Shown here: one piece after another, positions 20,809 to 32,432 of the stretch
Position numbering within the stretch: position 1 is the first letter of the stretch
Layout of the letters: each line of letters begins with the position of its first letter
Assembly: GCF_050003625.1 (NCBI RefSeq)
Contig: NC_134400.1
Coordinates: forward strand, 51,092,066-51,156,065
DNA from: Haematobia irritans
Taxonomy: Eukaryota > Arthropoda > Insecta > Diptera > Muscidae
Length of the DNA stretch: 64,000 bases
Direction: 5' to 3'
Notes under the pieces: model-generated
Seen by the model: the letters and a program-made list of their open reading frames with translations, nothing else
What the model was told of the DNA's origin: nothing
Database searches by the model: none
Program-made: the position numbers and the translations under genes

Positions 20809-23800
20809 AAGGAAAGTCTAAAGTCGGGCGGGGCCGACTATATTATACCCTGCACCACTTTGTAGATCTAAATTTTCGATACCATATCACATCCGTCAAA
20901 TGTGTTGGGGGCTATATATAAAGGTTTGTCCCAAATATATACATTTAAATATCACTCGATCTGGACAGAATTTGATAGACTTCTACAAAATCTATAGACT
21001 CAAAATTTAAGTCGGCTAATGCACTAGGGTGTAACACAATGTTAGTTAAAAATATGGGAAACATTTAAATCTGAAGCAATTTTAAGGAAACTTCGCAAAA
21101 GTTTATTTATGATTTATCGCTCGATATATATGTATTAGAAGTTTAGGAAAATTAGAATCAATTTTACAACTTTTGGACTAAGCAGTGGCTTTTACAAAGC
21201 AAATGTTGGTATTTTGACCATTTTTGTCGAAATCAGAAAAACATATATATGGGACCTATATCTAAATCTGAACCGATTTAAACCAAATTTGGCATGCATA
21301 GCAACAATGCTAATTCTACTCTCTGTGCAAAACTTCAACTAAATCGGAGTTAAAAATTGGCCTCTGTGGTCATATGAGTGTAAATAGGGCGAAATCTATA
21401 TATGGGAGATATATCTAAATCTGAACCGATTTCAACCAAATTTGGCACGCATAGTTACAATGCTAATCCTACTCCCTGTGCAATATTTCAACTAAATCGG
21501 AGTTAAAAATTGGCCTCTGTGGTCATATGAGTGTAAATCGGGCGAAAGCTATATATGGGACCTATATCTAAATCTGAACCGATTTAAACCAAATTTGGCA
21601 CGCATAGCAACAATGCTAATCCTACTCTCTGTGCAAAACTTCAACTAAATCGGAGTTAAAAATTGGCCTCTGTGGTCATATGAGTGTAAATCGGGCGAAA
21701 GCTATATATGGGAGATATATCCAAATCTGAACCGATTTCAACCAAATTTGGCACGCATAGTTACAATGCTAATTCTACTCCCTGTGCAAAATTTCAACTA
21801 AATCGGAGTTAAAAATTGGCCTCTGTGGTCATATGAGTGTAAATCGGGTGAAAGCTATATATGGGAGATATATCTAAATCTGAACCGATTTCAACCAAAT
21901 TTGGCACGCATAGTTACAATGCTAATTCTACTCCCCATGCAAAATTTCAACTAAATCGAAGCGAAAAATTGGCCTCTGTGGGCAAATGAGTGTAAATCGG
22001 GCGAAAGCTATATATGGGAGCTATATCTAAATCTGAACCGATTTCAACCAAATTTGGCAGGCATAGTTACAATGCTAATTCTACACCCCATGCAAAATTT
22101 CAACTAAATCGGAGCGAAAAATTTGCCTCTGTGGGCAAATGAGTGTAAATCGGGCGAAAGCTATATATGGGAGCTATATCTAAATCTGAACCGATTTGGC
22201 TGATATTTTGCAAGTTTTTTGAGACCCATAAAATATTCGAATGTACGCAATTTGAGGAAGATCGGTTGATATACACGCCAATTATGACCAGATCGGTGAA
22301 AAATATATATGGCAGCTATATCTAAATCTAAACCGATTTTTTCCAAAATCAATAGGGATCGTCTTTGAGCCGAAACAGGACCCTATACAAAATTTTAGGA
22401 CAATCGGACTAAAACTGCGAGCTGTACTTTGCACACAAAAATACATCAACAGACAGACAGACAGACGGACAGACAGACGGACAGACAGACGGACAGACAG
22501 ACGGACAGACAGACAGACGGACATCGCTAAATCGACTCAGAATTTAATTCTAAGCCGATCCATATACTAAAAGGTTGGTCTATGATTACTCCTTCTTGGC
22601 GTTACATACAAATGCACAAACTTATTATACCCTGTACCACAGTAGTGGTGAAGGGTATAAATATGGGAAACATTTAAATCTGAAGCAATTTTAAGGAAAC
22701 TTCGCAAAAGTTTATTTATGATTTATCGCTCGATATATATGTATTAGAAGTTTAGGAAAATTAGAATCAATTTTACAACTTTTGGACTAAGCAGTGGCTT
22801 TTACAAAGCAAATGTTGGTATTTTGACCATTTTTGTCGAAATCAGAAAAACATATATATGGGACCTATATCTAAATCTGAACCGATTTAAACCAAATTTG
22901 GCATGCATAGCAACAATGCTAATTCTACTCTCTGTGCAAAACTTCAACTAAATCGGAGTTAAAAATTGGCCTCTGTGGTCATATGAGTGTAAATAGGGCG
23001 AAATCTATATATGGGAGATATATCTAAATCTGAACCGATTTCAACCAAATTTGGCACGCATAGTTACAATGCTAATCCTACTCCCTGTGCAATATTTCAA
23101 CTAAATCGGAGTTAAAAATTGGCCTCTGTGGTCATATGAGTGTAAATCGGGCGAAAGCTATATATGGGACCTATATCTAAATCTGAACCGATTTCAACCA
23201 AATTTGGCACGCATAGCAACAATGCTAATTCTACTCTCTGTGCAAAACTTCAACTAAATCGGAGTTAAAAATTGGCCTCTGTGGTCATATGAGTGTAAAT
23301 CGGGCGAAAGCTATATATGGGAGATATATCCAAATCTGAACCGATTTCAACCAAATTTGGCACGCATAGTTACAATGCTAATTCTACTCCCTGTGCAAAA
23401 TTTCAACTAAATCGGAGTTAAAAATTGGCCTCTGTGGTCATATGAGTGTAAATCGGGTGAAAGCTATATATGGGAGATATATCTAAATCTGAACCGATTT
23501 CAACCAAATTTGGCACGCATAGTTACAATGCTAATTCTACTCCCCATGCAAAATTTCAACTAAATCGAAGCGAAAAATTGGCCTCTGTGGGCAAATGAGT
23601 GTAAATCGGGCGAAAGCTATATATGGGAGCTATATCTAAATCTGAACCGATTTCAACCAAATTTGGCAGGCATAGTTACAATGCTAATTCTACACCCCAT
23701 GCAAAATTTCAACTAAATCGGAGCGAAAAATTTGCCTCTGTGGGCAAATGAGTGTAAATCGGGCGAAAGCTATATATGGGAGCTATATCTAAATCTGAAC

Positions 23801-24272
23801 CGATTTGGCTGATATTTTGCAAGTTTTTTGAGACCCATAAAATATTCGAATGTACGCAATTTGAGGAAGATCGGTTGATATACACGCCAATTATGACCAG
23901 ATCGGTGAAAAATATATATGGCAGCTATATCTAAATCTAAACCGATTTTTTCCAAAATCAATAGGGATCGTCTTTGAGCCGAAACAGGACCCTATACAAA
24001 ATTTTAGGACAATCGGACTAAAACTGCGAGCTGTACTTTGCACACAAAAATACATCAACAGACAGACAGACAGACAGACGGACAGACAGACGGACAGACA
24101 GACGGACAGACAGACAGACAGACAGACGGACATCGCTAAATCGACTCAGAATTTAATTCTAAGCCGATCCATATACTAAAAGGTTGGTCTATGATTACTC
24201 CTTCTTGGCGTTACATACAAATGCACAAACTTATTATACCCTGTACCACAGTAGTGGTGAAGGGTATAAATA
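20809..24272 (+). repeat. Inverted A array: 5' module plus two bodies
   Basis: Starts AACCAGTAAGGAAAG...GTCGGGCGGGGCCGAC, passes through one 5' module (to about 21050), then two complete bodies ending in hairpins at about 22655 and 24268. The spacing of the matching 63-codon frames is 1609 bp (22161 and 23770). Both bodies carry the type-b markers seen in units 2 and 4 of the 9349 array. The orientation is opposite to that array, so 9349-16260 and 20809-24272 form two arms around a 4.5-kb centre. Confidence 0.9.
22450..22522 (-). repeat. (GTCY)n microsatellite in A element
   Basis: GACAGACAGACGGACAGAC run on the plus strand. An equivalent tract is at about 24060-24131. In DINE-1/mini-me elements of flies this tract is a standard internal component. 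Confidence 0.85.
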
Positions 24273-24773
24273 CACTGAAAGAAGAGTTTTTTTTTTTTGT
24301 TTCTGAGGAATGAAATTTTGATACGAACAAAAATATCTTTTGACTTTAAATTTTTTTTCAAACAAAATGTGTTTCGGGCACAATTTTTAAACACAATATA
24401 TTTAATTTTAGAGTTGGGACAGTAAAATGAAAAAGGAGGAAATAGTGAAAAATTAAACAGTAAAAAAAAGCGGCCTAAATAAATTTATGTGTATATTATA
24501 AAATTATTTATGTATGTTTATACTCCACGTTCTTCTTTTGTTAGAGTTTTTGAATTCCTTCCAAAATTTCAAATTTTTGTAACAGTTTTTTGTTACAAAA
24601 TTGTTATTTTTGCAATAAAAAATAATATCTTATCCAAAAGCTCAGTCCATTTCGTTTATATCAAGCACTGTTCTTTTCTGACTGTAAATCTTTAATAACC
24701 CACATTTCGAAGTTTCATTATAAACATGTACTATAGTATAAATATAAATGTGTAAATTAAAAAAATGGTGTTC

Positions 24774-24847
24774 GGTCGGAGCAGGGATTGAACCCACGAC
24801 CCTTGGTATGCAATGCAGACATGCTAACCACTGCTCCACGTGGCCAA
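24774..24847 (-). pseudogene. tRNA-like sequence, type 1
   Basis: Minus reading GGCCACGTGGAGCAGTGG, then GTGGGTTCAATCCCTGC. The best anticodon stem is CC-T-T/A-A-G-G with a C instead of T at the usual position 33, so it is not a normal tRNA. Confidence 0.6.
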
Positions 24848-24960
24848 CAAATATATGTTTCTGTTAAATAATGTTATGTTTGCATGGGCTCGTGGGCGCT
24901 GCAAACTATGCTATATAAATGTAACTTATAACTATAATTGTCTACTGGTGACTATAACAG

Positions 24961-25032
24961 CTACGTAGCCCAGTGGATAGTGTGTTGGCTTACAAACTGT
25001 ATGGTCCTCGGTTCGAATCTCCGTCCAGGCGA
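24961..25032 (+). pseudogene. tRNA-like sequence, type 2
   Basis: TAGCCCAGTGG matches the A-box consensus and GGTTCGAATCTCC is close to the B box. It is followed by GTCCAGGCG. It points away from the type 1 copy, about 113 bp off. Confidence 0.65.
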
Positions 25033-25343
25033 AAGGTAAAAATTAAAAAAAAATTATAAAATTGAATAATTTCTTCAACATTATTTGTAACATATTACAG
25101 AAAAAGGTGCCAAGAACTACAAAATTTCATGGAAGTGAAAATTATGTGAGAGAATGAGCACAATCTTCTTTGGGGAAAATTCTTCCAAGCATATAATATT
25201 TTTGGGCTGAAAATACTTCCAAACATATAATATGTTCACATAAAACAAACATATTAATGGTTTGTCAGTATCCAATAATATATGTGCTTCCTGCAAAATA
25301 TGTTTGGAACATATGCTAGAGAAGCGATTTTTATGAGGGTGTA

Positions 25344-26662
25344 TATAAAGAAAATGCTTTATAACCAAGGGTATTCTCGTTTGTCTAAAATTCCGTCACA
25401 GAAGGAAATTATTTTTTTCTTTGTGTATATTATGTAAACACATCCCCACACCAATACATCCCCATATATATTATGTAGATGTATGTGTGTTGGTATTATT
25501 ACATTTACATTGTTTGGATTATGAAACAAGTGAAAATGATTACATTTGAGAAAAATATTTCAAAATGTTATATGTATTTTCCCCCTATCGTAAAATTGTT
25601 GCGGTGGTAGCAATTCGTAATAAAGGCTAAAATACCAAAATCCAACACAACAACACCAATGCCACCAACACACATCGACCCAGCCTCAATTAAAAAATTT
25701 TGTAATTATTGAAGTTATAGGGGTTCTACTTCATGCGCTATATGGTTGGTCCTTAATTCTTGTGTTTCTACTTCAATTCTTACAAACGAATATAACATTA
25801 TTTCTATACTACTAAGTGGCAGGAACGTAGGTATATCTACGTATTTTGGGGTCTGTTTATGTGAACATTTTTGAAATACAGTGAAACTTCGCAGAAGTGG
25901 GCTCATACTGTAGCATCCCACCCGACCAAAGTGCGAGAAATGGCGAATTTTTCGAAATAAATTAACGCGCACATTATTAGAGAAAAGTTCGATAAAAGAA
26001 AAATTTCGAACGTTCATTGTTTCGAAGTAATAACGAATATTTTACGGCTTATTTGTTGGTGTTCCGCCATGTTTGTTTTTGAAAAAGAGATTAAAAAGTC
26101 ATTTCAGTTTAAGAAATTGGTAAGTGCGGGTAAAATGTCAGCGAATCTAAAAGAGGTAAGTAATTTATTTATATATCTTTTAAAAAACTACAAATTTTCT
26201 TTCTTGTTTAGTTTGCAGATGTATCCAGGAAAATGTTACTCATTGATTATAGTCCATTTTCAATGACATAGCCACGACCGGTTTAATAAGAAAATCTGCG
26301 CAAAGAAGTCAATGCAGAGCCTTAAATAACTTTAAATATAAATTCCAAAATGTAAATATTTTAAGTTTATTTTGTTCGCAAAATTAATATCTATATTATT
26401 TTGTATTACAATTATCTATATTGTGTTCTTATAAAATAAAAACAAACTTGACATTTTTCTTTTACTACACAACTTATAATGGGAACAAAATGGGAGTAAA
26501 ACAGTACAGAAAACCTTCGAAATCGATATGCTATCGAACTCGAAAACGAATTCGAAATTGATTCGTTAACGATCAATTATAGATATCGCTAAACCTTCTT
26601 TAACGAATCATTAGCAAGCCTTCTAAAACGAAGAATTTGCTGGCAGTAAGCGCACGACAGAT
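25344..26662. other. Mostly single-copy DNA
   Basis: No transposon from this window recognised between the C element and the SINE. It has CACCAATGCCACCAACA-like runs and one possible short spliced frame (26135-26271). This may be host sequence. Confidence 0.5.
26135..26271 (+). CDS. Possible two-exon short gene or gene fragment
   Basis: ATG at 26135 in AAAATGTCA reads MSANLKE, then meets GAG|GTAAGTAATT (donor at 26156). A 56-bp AT-rich intron ends in CTTGTTTAG (26211). Exon 2 continues in frame as FADVSRKMLLIDYSPFSMT and stops (TAG) near 26271. Intron size and splice sites are typical of flies, and AATAAA-like signals lie downstream near 26434. The 26-residue product is not recognised. An upstream in-frame ATG at 26069 would extend the N-terminus. 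It could be chance. Confidence 0.25.
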
Positions 26663-27010
26663 AGGTTAGGTTAGGTTATGTGGCAGCCCGATGTATCAGG
26701 CTCACTTAGACGATTCAGTCCATTGTGATACCACATTGGTGAACTTCTCTCTTATCACTGAGTGCTGCCCGATTCCATGTTAAGCTCAATGATAAGGGAC
26801 CTCCTTTTTATAGCCGAGTCCGAACGGCGTTCCACATTGCTGTGAAACCACTTAGAGAAGCTTTGAAACCCTCAGAAATGTCACCAGCATTACTGAGGTG
26901 GGATAATCCACCGCTGAAAAACTTTTTGGTGTTCGGTCGTAGCAGGAATCGATCCCACGACCTTGTGTATGCAAGGCGGGCATGCTAACCATTGCACCAC
27001 GGTGGCTCCC
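26663..27010 (-). mobile_element. tRNA-derived SINE, copy 2
   Basis: Minus strand. The tail reads AGGTTAGGTTAGGTTA at 26663 (plus strand) and the head GGTGGCTCCC at 27001-27010. Box B GGGATCGATTCC region and A-box TGGTGCAATGG are on the minus strand. Perfect 15-bp duplications AAGCGCACGACAGAT lie at 26648-26662 and 27011-27025. A young-looking copy. Confidence 0.92.
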
Positions 27011-27133
27011 AAGCGCACGACAGATGAACGTTTTTCAAAAATTTTTCGAACCATTCTCGATATCGTTTTCGATAGTTTTCTTCGAGAAAAAACCGAGAAT
27101 ATTTCTATATAGAATACGATAACGAACGTTGAG

Positions 27134-27290
27134 GTCAGGAAAACTTTTTGGTAGTCGACCGAAACTGCGACGGAACCCCTGGCCTTTTGCATGTAAGGTG
27201 AGCATAAATACACCAGCATTATTAAGAGTGGATACTCCACCTCTGAAAAACGTTTTGGTGTTTGGTGGAAATTGGGATTGGACCTACACT
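27134..27290 (-). repeat. Old SINE fragments
   Basis: AAAACTTTTTGGTAGTCGAC, then a CCCCTGGCCTTTTGCATG stretch, and CACCAGCATTATTAAGAGTGG plus CTGAAAAACGTTTTGGTG are diverged pieces of the SINE body and head, minus strand. Confidence 0.5.
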
Positions 27291-27430
27291 GAAAGAAAAG
27301 TACATCATCAAATTAATAAAACAAAATCATCGAAAAATCTTCATCAAATTGATGTAGAAAATACATTGTTTTTATGAAATCGGTATTCAATTTGATGTTT
27401 TCTGTTTTCAGTTGATCCTTGTATGCATCC
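27286..27430. repeat. Possible MITE remnant with ATCAAATTGATG palindromes
   Basis: Begins TACACTGAAAGAAAAG, holds CATCAAATTGATG and CAATTTGATG, and ends near TTTTCAGTTGAT. Short terminal similarity CACTGAAA/TTTCAGT suggests a small MITE. No matching copy is present in the window. Confidence 0.35.
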
Positions 27431-28031
27431 ATATATAATTGTTTTCATTTTTAAAGAAAGCAAATATCAGTTTACAGCTAGCTATCTGGACAAAATTTGT
27501 TAGACGTTTACAAAACCTATAGACTTGCCGCCATATTCATAAAAGTTAATGTAAACTTTAAACCTACTATTACCAGACAAATTCTTTGGATAAACTGTCA
27601 GTAAATTATTATGAATATAGTCATTAAAATTTAAGTCGGCTAATGCTATGGGGTGGAATACAATGTTATTAAAAAAGGGAAATATTTAAATCTAAAGAAA
27701 TCTTTTGTTAAAGTGCGAAGCTGACTATGATTTATCGGTCGATAGATATGTATTAGAAGTGTAAGAAAATTTCAGTAATTTTTACAAGTTTTTGACTCAC
27801 AGTGGTGATTTTATAAGGAAAATGTTGGAATTTTGGCCATGTTTGCGCAAACCGGAAAACGTATATATGGGAGCTATATCTAAATCTGAACCGATTCCAC
27901 ACTCAAAAAAAGTTTACTCGGATCCAAAGATTTTGACCTTCCAATAAGAATTTTGGTATTGATTATGAGCCAAAGATGCGGCTTCTTTAAAATAAAGACA
28001 TTTTTTAGTGACTTTTCTGGGTTTAAATCTA

Positions 28032-28998
28032 CACGGATGAAAAAGACTGTTTTTCATATGTTTGGCTATAAACATTATATGTTTGGAACACAAATTTTTA
28101 AACACAATATTTTTGAGTGCAAGCATATAATGTTCATAAACTAGCATAACATGTTTGGGACATATATGTTAATATGTTAGAACATATTATGTTTGGGACA
28201 TAAAATGTTTGTAAATATAATATGCTTGGATGCAAACATATATTAATTTAGAAATAGCCTATAAACATATATGTGTTTAGTAGCTTGGAGCGCTATTTAA
28301 CAGGGAGCGATATTGAATTAAGTTGGTGGTTGTTGCTTGTTATTACAAAATTAACATTTTATTTTTCCTTGGGCAATTGATCAGCTACTTCTTTGACCCT
28401 TACAAACTGTGTGGTCCGCTGTTCGAATCCCCGTCCGGCAAAAGGTAAAATTAAAATAAAAAAAATTTAATAATTTCTTCTACAATGTTTGTATTACAGA
28501 AAAAGGTGCTAAGAACTAAAAAATTTCGTGGAAGCGAGAAAGATGTGGGGAATATACAATTAGGCAGAAACAAAATTTTGAGCATTCAGGTCGAAAACCT
28601 ATGTTGTTAGCACCTATATTACCTGTTTATTTTCATAATTCATTATGATTGTAAATATATAAATAAATAAATAAAATTTTGAGCACAATATTGTTTGGGA
28701 GAATTTTTTTAAGCATATAATATTTTTGGGTGCAAAATGCTTCCAAACATGTTATATGTTCACAAAATAACATATTGTTTTTTGGAAGACAACATTATTG
28801 AATTTGGATGCAAAAATACAAAATGTTTGGAACTTAGACTATCCAAACATATATTGTTTAGACCAATATGCTTTCAAACATATTATATATTGGAAGAGAT
28901 CAAACATATAAATGTTTGGGCAATACCCAAAAATGTATATGCTTGAAGCAAAATATGTTTGGGAGTATATGTTACAGAAGCGATTTTTTATGAGGGTG
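28032..28998 (-). mobile_element. C element, tRNA pair reduced
   Basis: 967 bp between TA sites (28030-28031 and 28999-29000). Ends CACGGATGAAAAAGACTG and AGCGATTTTTTATGAGGGTG. Only a worn type 2 tRNA-like sequence remains (28383-28442, GTTCGAATCCCCGTCC). The copy at 46748-47709 is nearly the same sequence in the other orientation, so this deleted form has itself spread. Confidence 0.8.
28383..28442 (+). pseudogene. Degraded tRNA-like sequence, type 2
   Basis: Keeps ACAAACTGTGTGGTCCG and the B-box GTTCGAATCCCC, but the A-box half is replaced by AGCTACTTCTTTGACC. Confidence 0.5.
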
Positions 28999-29464
28999 TA
29001 GGATCAATAAAATTAAAACTAGGATACAGATCTCATTTATCGAATTTTCATTTTCTTTTCTCGGTATATTATTAAAGCTACTAATTTAATTAGCGTTAAT
29101 TTATTTAATTAATACCGTTAATTTAGGGACAGTTTCTTTAAATCAAAAATGTGTTTCTTTACTTTAAGGAAAATAAGCTTTAGTTCAGAGACATGCAACC
29201 TTAACGGAGGGACGCAAATTTACAAAACTTGTGTCCTAAATTTAATGAGAAAAATTTTTGAAGCAAAGATTATAAACTTTATTTTAATTAAAATTTCATT
29301 ATTTTAAAGAAATGTGTCCTTAATATTTGGTAAATTACGCATCCTCAAATTTATGTTGCGTAATCTTTAATAACACGTAAATATTTTTTTTCAGTGCATC
29401 CACGGGTTTCATAGTTAAAATGTTAATTTTACTCCTTGTGCAAAAATTTCAAGTAAATCTGATT

Positions 29465-29844
29465 CCCAGCAAAAAACACTTCAGTTTTGTTGCGCTTTTT
29501 GGTATACAATGAAATAGGCAGTGCATCCACACTCTATGAATCGGTGGCAATAACGTAAACGAGTAATAAAACTAGTTTATGATCTTTCGTTTACGTTATT
29601 GCAGTATATATGCATGAAACGTAGTGCTGTTTTCCTTCACGCCAACAATGCTATACTCAAGATTATTATCACTTCTGAGCAATATTTCTATTAAAATGAG
29701 CAATTATATCAGCGCTATGTAGAAGCTGCTCTAAATCGGGACATCGCCCAGAAAAATCAGCGCTGATTCGGTTGTTTTGTAAGCAGTTGGTACTGCCTCT
29801 CTCCCTTACAATCCTGCTGAAATAGTGCTCCATTTTTTGCTGGG
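29465..29844. mobile_element. MITE with CCCAGCAAAAAA ends
   Basis: 380 bp with perfect 12-bp inverted ends CCCAGCAAAAAA / TTTTTTGCTGGG, flanked by TT on both sides. It contains the inverted pair GTAAACGA...TCGTTTAC (29554-29595). It sits inside A body sequence. Superfamily not assigned. Confidence 0.75.
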
Positions 29845-30244
29845 TTACTACTTTAACCTTTGTGGTCATATGAGTGAAAATCGGGCGAAATATTTAAATG
29901 GGTGCTATATCTAAATCTGAATCGATTTTAACCACATGCGGCATGCACAGTTAGAACACTAATTCCACTCAACTTCATATAAATCAAATTAAAATTCTGG
30001 CTTCGATTTCTTCCAAAATCAATAGGGTTCATATTCGCAAGGTAATACTTGTGCCAAATTTGAAGTCGATTGGACTAAAACTGCGACCTAGACTTTGATC
30101 ACAAAAATGTGTTCACTGACAGACGGACATTGCTAGATCGACTCCAAAGACACCACATGTCTATCTCATCTCCTTCTGGGCCTTGAAAACATATGCACTA
30201 ACTTAACATATAATACCCTGTTCTACAGTGAGACTTTGGGTATA

Positions 30245-30650
30245 AAAATTGTAAAGTTCTTCCCAAATCGGGATAGGTTTCTTTTGAGCCGTTCACTTTA
30301 CAAGAAGGTTCCTTTTGACGATAAGCTTATTGGACGAACATATTTGTAATGTATAATTATACTTACGAGTCTACCATAGGATGGTATAATAAGTTTGATA
30401 TCCGTCTGTCTATTGTATCCACGCCTCATCATTCAATAATGAAATTATCGCACTGAAAGATCGCCTTTCGTCTGCAGGCCGGTCAAGTTTGAAGATGGGC
30501 TATATCAGCCTTGAGTCAGTCTTGAGACGAATCATAATCCATTAACAGCAGAAGTTTGTTTTACGAAAAAATTATTGTCAGGTTTTAGAAAAAAATCGTA
30601 AAATCGAGAGAACGGTCTATTTTCTAAATAACAATATAGCCTGAACATAC
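30245..30650. other. Unassigned gap
   Basis: A short TCTACCATAGGATGGTATAA and GATATCCGTCTGTC near 30370-30410 hint at another decayed DINE-like 3' end. Nothing else is recognised. Confidence 0.35.
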
Positions 30651-30654
30651 CGGG

Positions 30655-31115
30655 GAACATATAGGAACATACCAGGGAACTACCTTACATATTCCAGGGG
30701 AACTGGAATCTGAACTCTTACTGCGTGAGGAGGCTGTTATGATGGCAAATGTATGCCAAATAAATATATTTAAACTTAAACCGCACACTAGAAATGCTAG
30801 TGTTCTCAAGACGTCAGATATCACTCCTGATATCTGCTACAATGGGTCGCTGACTAATAGGCTAGTTTGCAAAACCTATTGGCGTGAAGTATAATGACTG
30901 TATGGGTTGTCATGATGCGGAGGAAAAGGAATCAATTAAACACCCATGGTGTGAGAGTCCTGCATTTTGTGTAAGGCGTAAGCGAATTTTAGGGGCATAT
31001 AGCTTTAGATTACTGGCGGACCTGACAGAAAACATTAACATAAGCAGTCTGCTAATGTTTTTTTGAAACAATCACGTTGGTTCAACAGAAGAAAATAATC
31101 GGGTGGGTTCAGCGG
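30655..31115 (+). pseudogene. Second copy of the non-LTR retrotransposon 3' end
   Basis: Plus strand. CTTACATATTCCAGGGGAAC, GTTCTCAAGACGTCAGATAT, TGTCATGATGCGGAGGAAAA and GGCATATAGCTTTAGATTAC match the reverse complement of 3690-4130. It carries the C-terminal RNase H flank and CHDAEEKESIKHPW tail in broken frames, with deletions (near 30750 and 30860). It shows that this LINE family left more than one dead 3' fragment locally. Confidence 0.85.
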
Positions 31116-31192
31116 TATAAAAACAAGAAAGTCGGGCGGGTCCGACTATATCATACCCTAAACCACCCCTAGTGATGTAGTACACTCAAAAA

Positions 31193-31697
31193 AAAGTGAA
31201 CTCTCTATTTCACTAAAGCCAATTTAACTTTATTTTAGCTCATAGAATTATTATGTTTGGAGAAAGTTTTCTTTACTCTAATAATTTTTTTTGTACGTTA
31301 GTTAAATTAACTAAACCCGAGGAAAAAATATACTCAAATGAAGCATAAAGATTAACTAAATTCGTGTCTTCCACAAAATAGTTCAGAATTTCATTAAATT
31401 TGTAAATTTTACCAAAAATGCGTCCATCATGAACTTCGTATGTCACTAAAGACATTCTTGCAATTTTGAACTCCAAGTTTTTCCTTCAAACTACAAAATT
31501 TTCTTTAACAAGTGAAAAAGCTTAGTTATGCCTAATAAATTTTCTTGAATTTGTCGAAAAATATTTACTTATTTTTATGACATCGGCGTGATGCCAGCGT
31601 TTGTTATACTGTTTAGTTAAAATTTTCTACAAATATTCAAAATTTTCTAAAATTAACCGAAACTTTTCTTCCTGGTGGGTTCACTGTTTTTTCAGTG
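31193..31697. mobile_element. MITE with CACTSAAAAAA ends and TA duplication
   Basis: 505 bp from CACTCAAAAAAAAGTGAAC to GGTTCACTGTTTTTTCAGTG, flanked by TA. The terminal repeats match over about 19 bp with two or three differences. Non-coding. Confidence 0.75.
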
Positions 31698-32432
31698 TAT
31701 ATATATGCATTGGTATAGGTTTGGGAATTTAAGCGTAGTTCCATATTTGTGAAAATTAAGGGCGCATGTTTATGGGAGTTCTTCTCAAGCTAAATAGAAA
31801 TGCCTAAACCACATAGTGGTCAGGGTGTAATAAGTTTGATTTGCCAAAAAATGTGCCTAGCAGAAATATTGATTTTAGACCCCATAAAATATATACCGAT
31901 CGACTCAAAATCACCTCCTGAGTCGATCTAGCGCTTGGTGTCCGTCTCCGTATAGCTCCCATATATATGTATTGCCCGATTTCGACAAATGGGGTTACGT
32001 TGCGCTTTTTTACAAACGGATCGTCACCAAAAAAATAATCTTCATCATCGCCCTTCAAGTCTGCAAAATTTCATCCAAATCGGTTCAGATTTAGGTATAG
32101 CTCTCATATATATGTATCGCCCGATTTTCCCAAATTTGGCCACAAAACCCTTATTTATCAACCAATCTTACTCAAAGTTGGCTAAATGTAATCTTCTATA
32201 GCACTGACTAGATGTGCAAAAAATCATCAAAATCGGTTCAGATTTAGCTATAGCTCCCATATAACAGGTTGGCTGATAAGTCCCCGGTCTGACACATAGC
32301 TAGTATTAGATGCATATTATTTTTATATAGTACCAACCTTCAAATGATTCGTGTCAAAATTTGACGTCAGTAAGTCAATTAGTTTGTGGGATAGAGCGTC
32401 TTTTGTGTAGCAACTTTTGTTATTGTGAAAAA

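Larger units (their letters stand above)
24273..25341 (+). mobile_element. C element: TA-flanked transposon with a tRNA-like pair
   Basis: Left end CACTGAAAGAAGAG after TA (24271-24272), right end AGCGATTTTTATGAGGGTG before TA (25342-25343). 1069 bp. It carries type 1 (24774-24847, minus) and type 2 (24961-25032, plus) tRNA-like sequences head to head. Core words TTCTTTTGTTAGAGTTTTTG and ACAGAAAAAGGTGCCAAG are shared with D elements. It inserted next to the last A hairpin. No transposase. Confidence 0.75.
27900..29396 (+). mobile_element. G-type MITE, host of a C element
   Basis: Left end CACTCAAAAAAAGTTTACTC, right end AATATTTTTTTTCAGTG, giving short imperfect inverted ends. GGATCCAAAGATTTTGACC recurs at 37537 and, diverged, at 62427. 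Removing the C element (28032-28998) leaves about 530 bp. Flanks both read CA. Non-coding. Confidence 0.65.
27470..30244 (+). repeat. Old A element with nested insertions
   Basis: 5' module pieces (CTGGACAAAATTTGTTAGAC, TTTAAGTCGGCTAATGC), body words (GGGAGCTATATCTAAATC at 27870; TGAGTGAAAATCGGGCGAA at 29871) and a 3' end with GACAGACGGACATTG and a worn hairpin at 30215-30244. Three things interrupt it: a TTCATAAAAGTTAATG segment at 27529-27627, the G element (27900-29396) and a small MITE (29465-29844). Confidence 0.7.

Noticed and set aside
22282..22524. Protein with SVCLSVRLSV repeats, possible membrane or secreted protein
   Set aside because: It is a translation of the (GTCY)n microsatellite.
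26663..26690. Telomeric TTAGG array
   Set aside because: Only three units, at the 3' end of a SINE with target-site duplications. Not a telomere.
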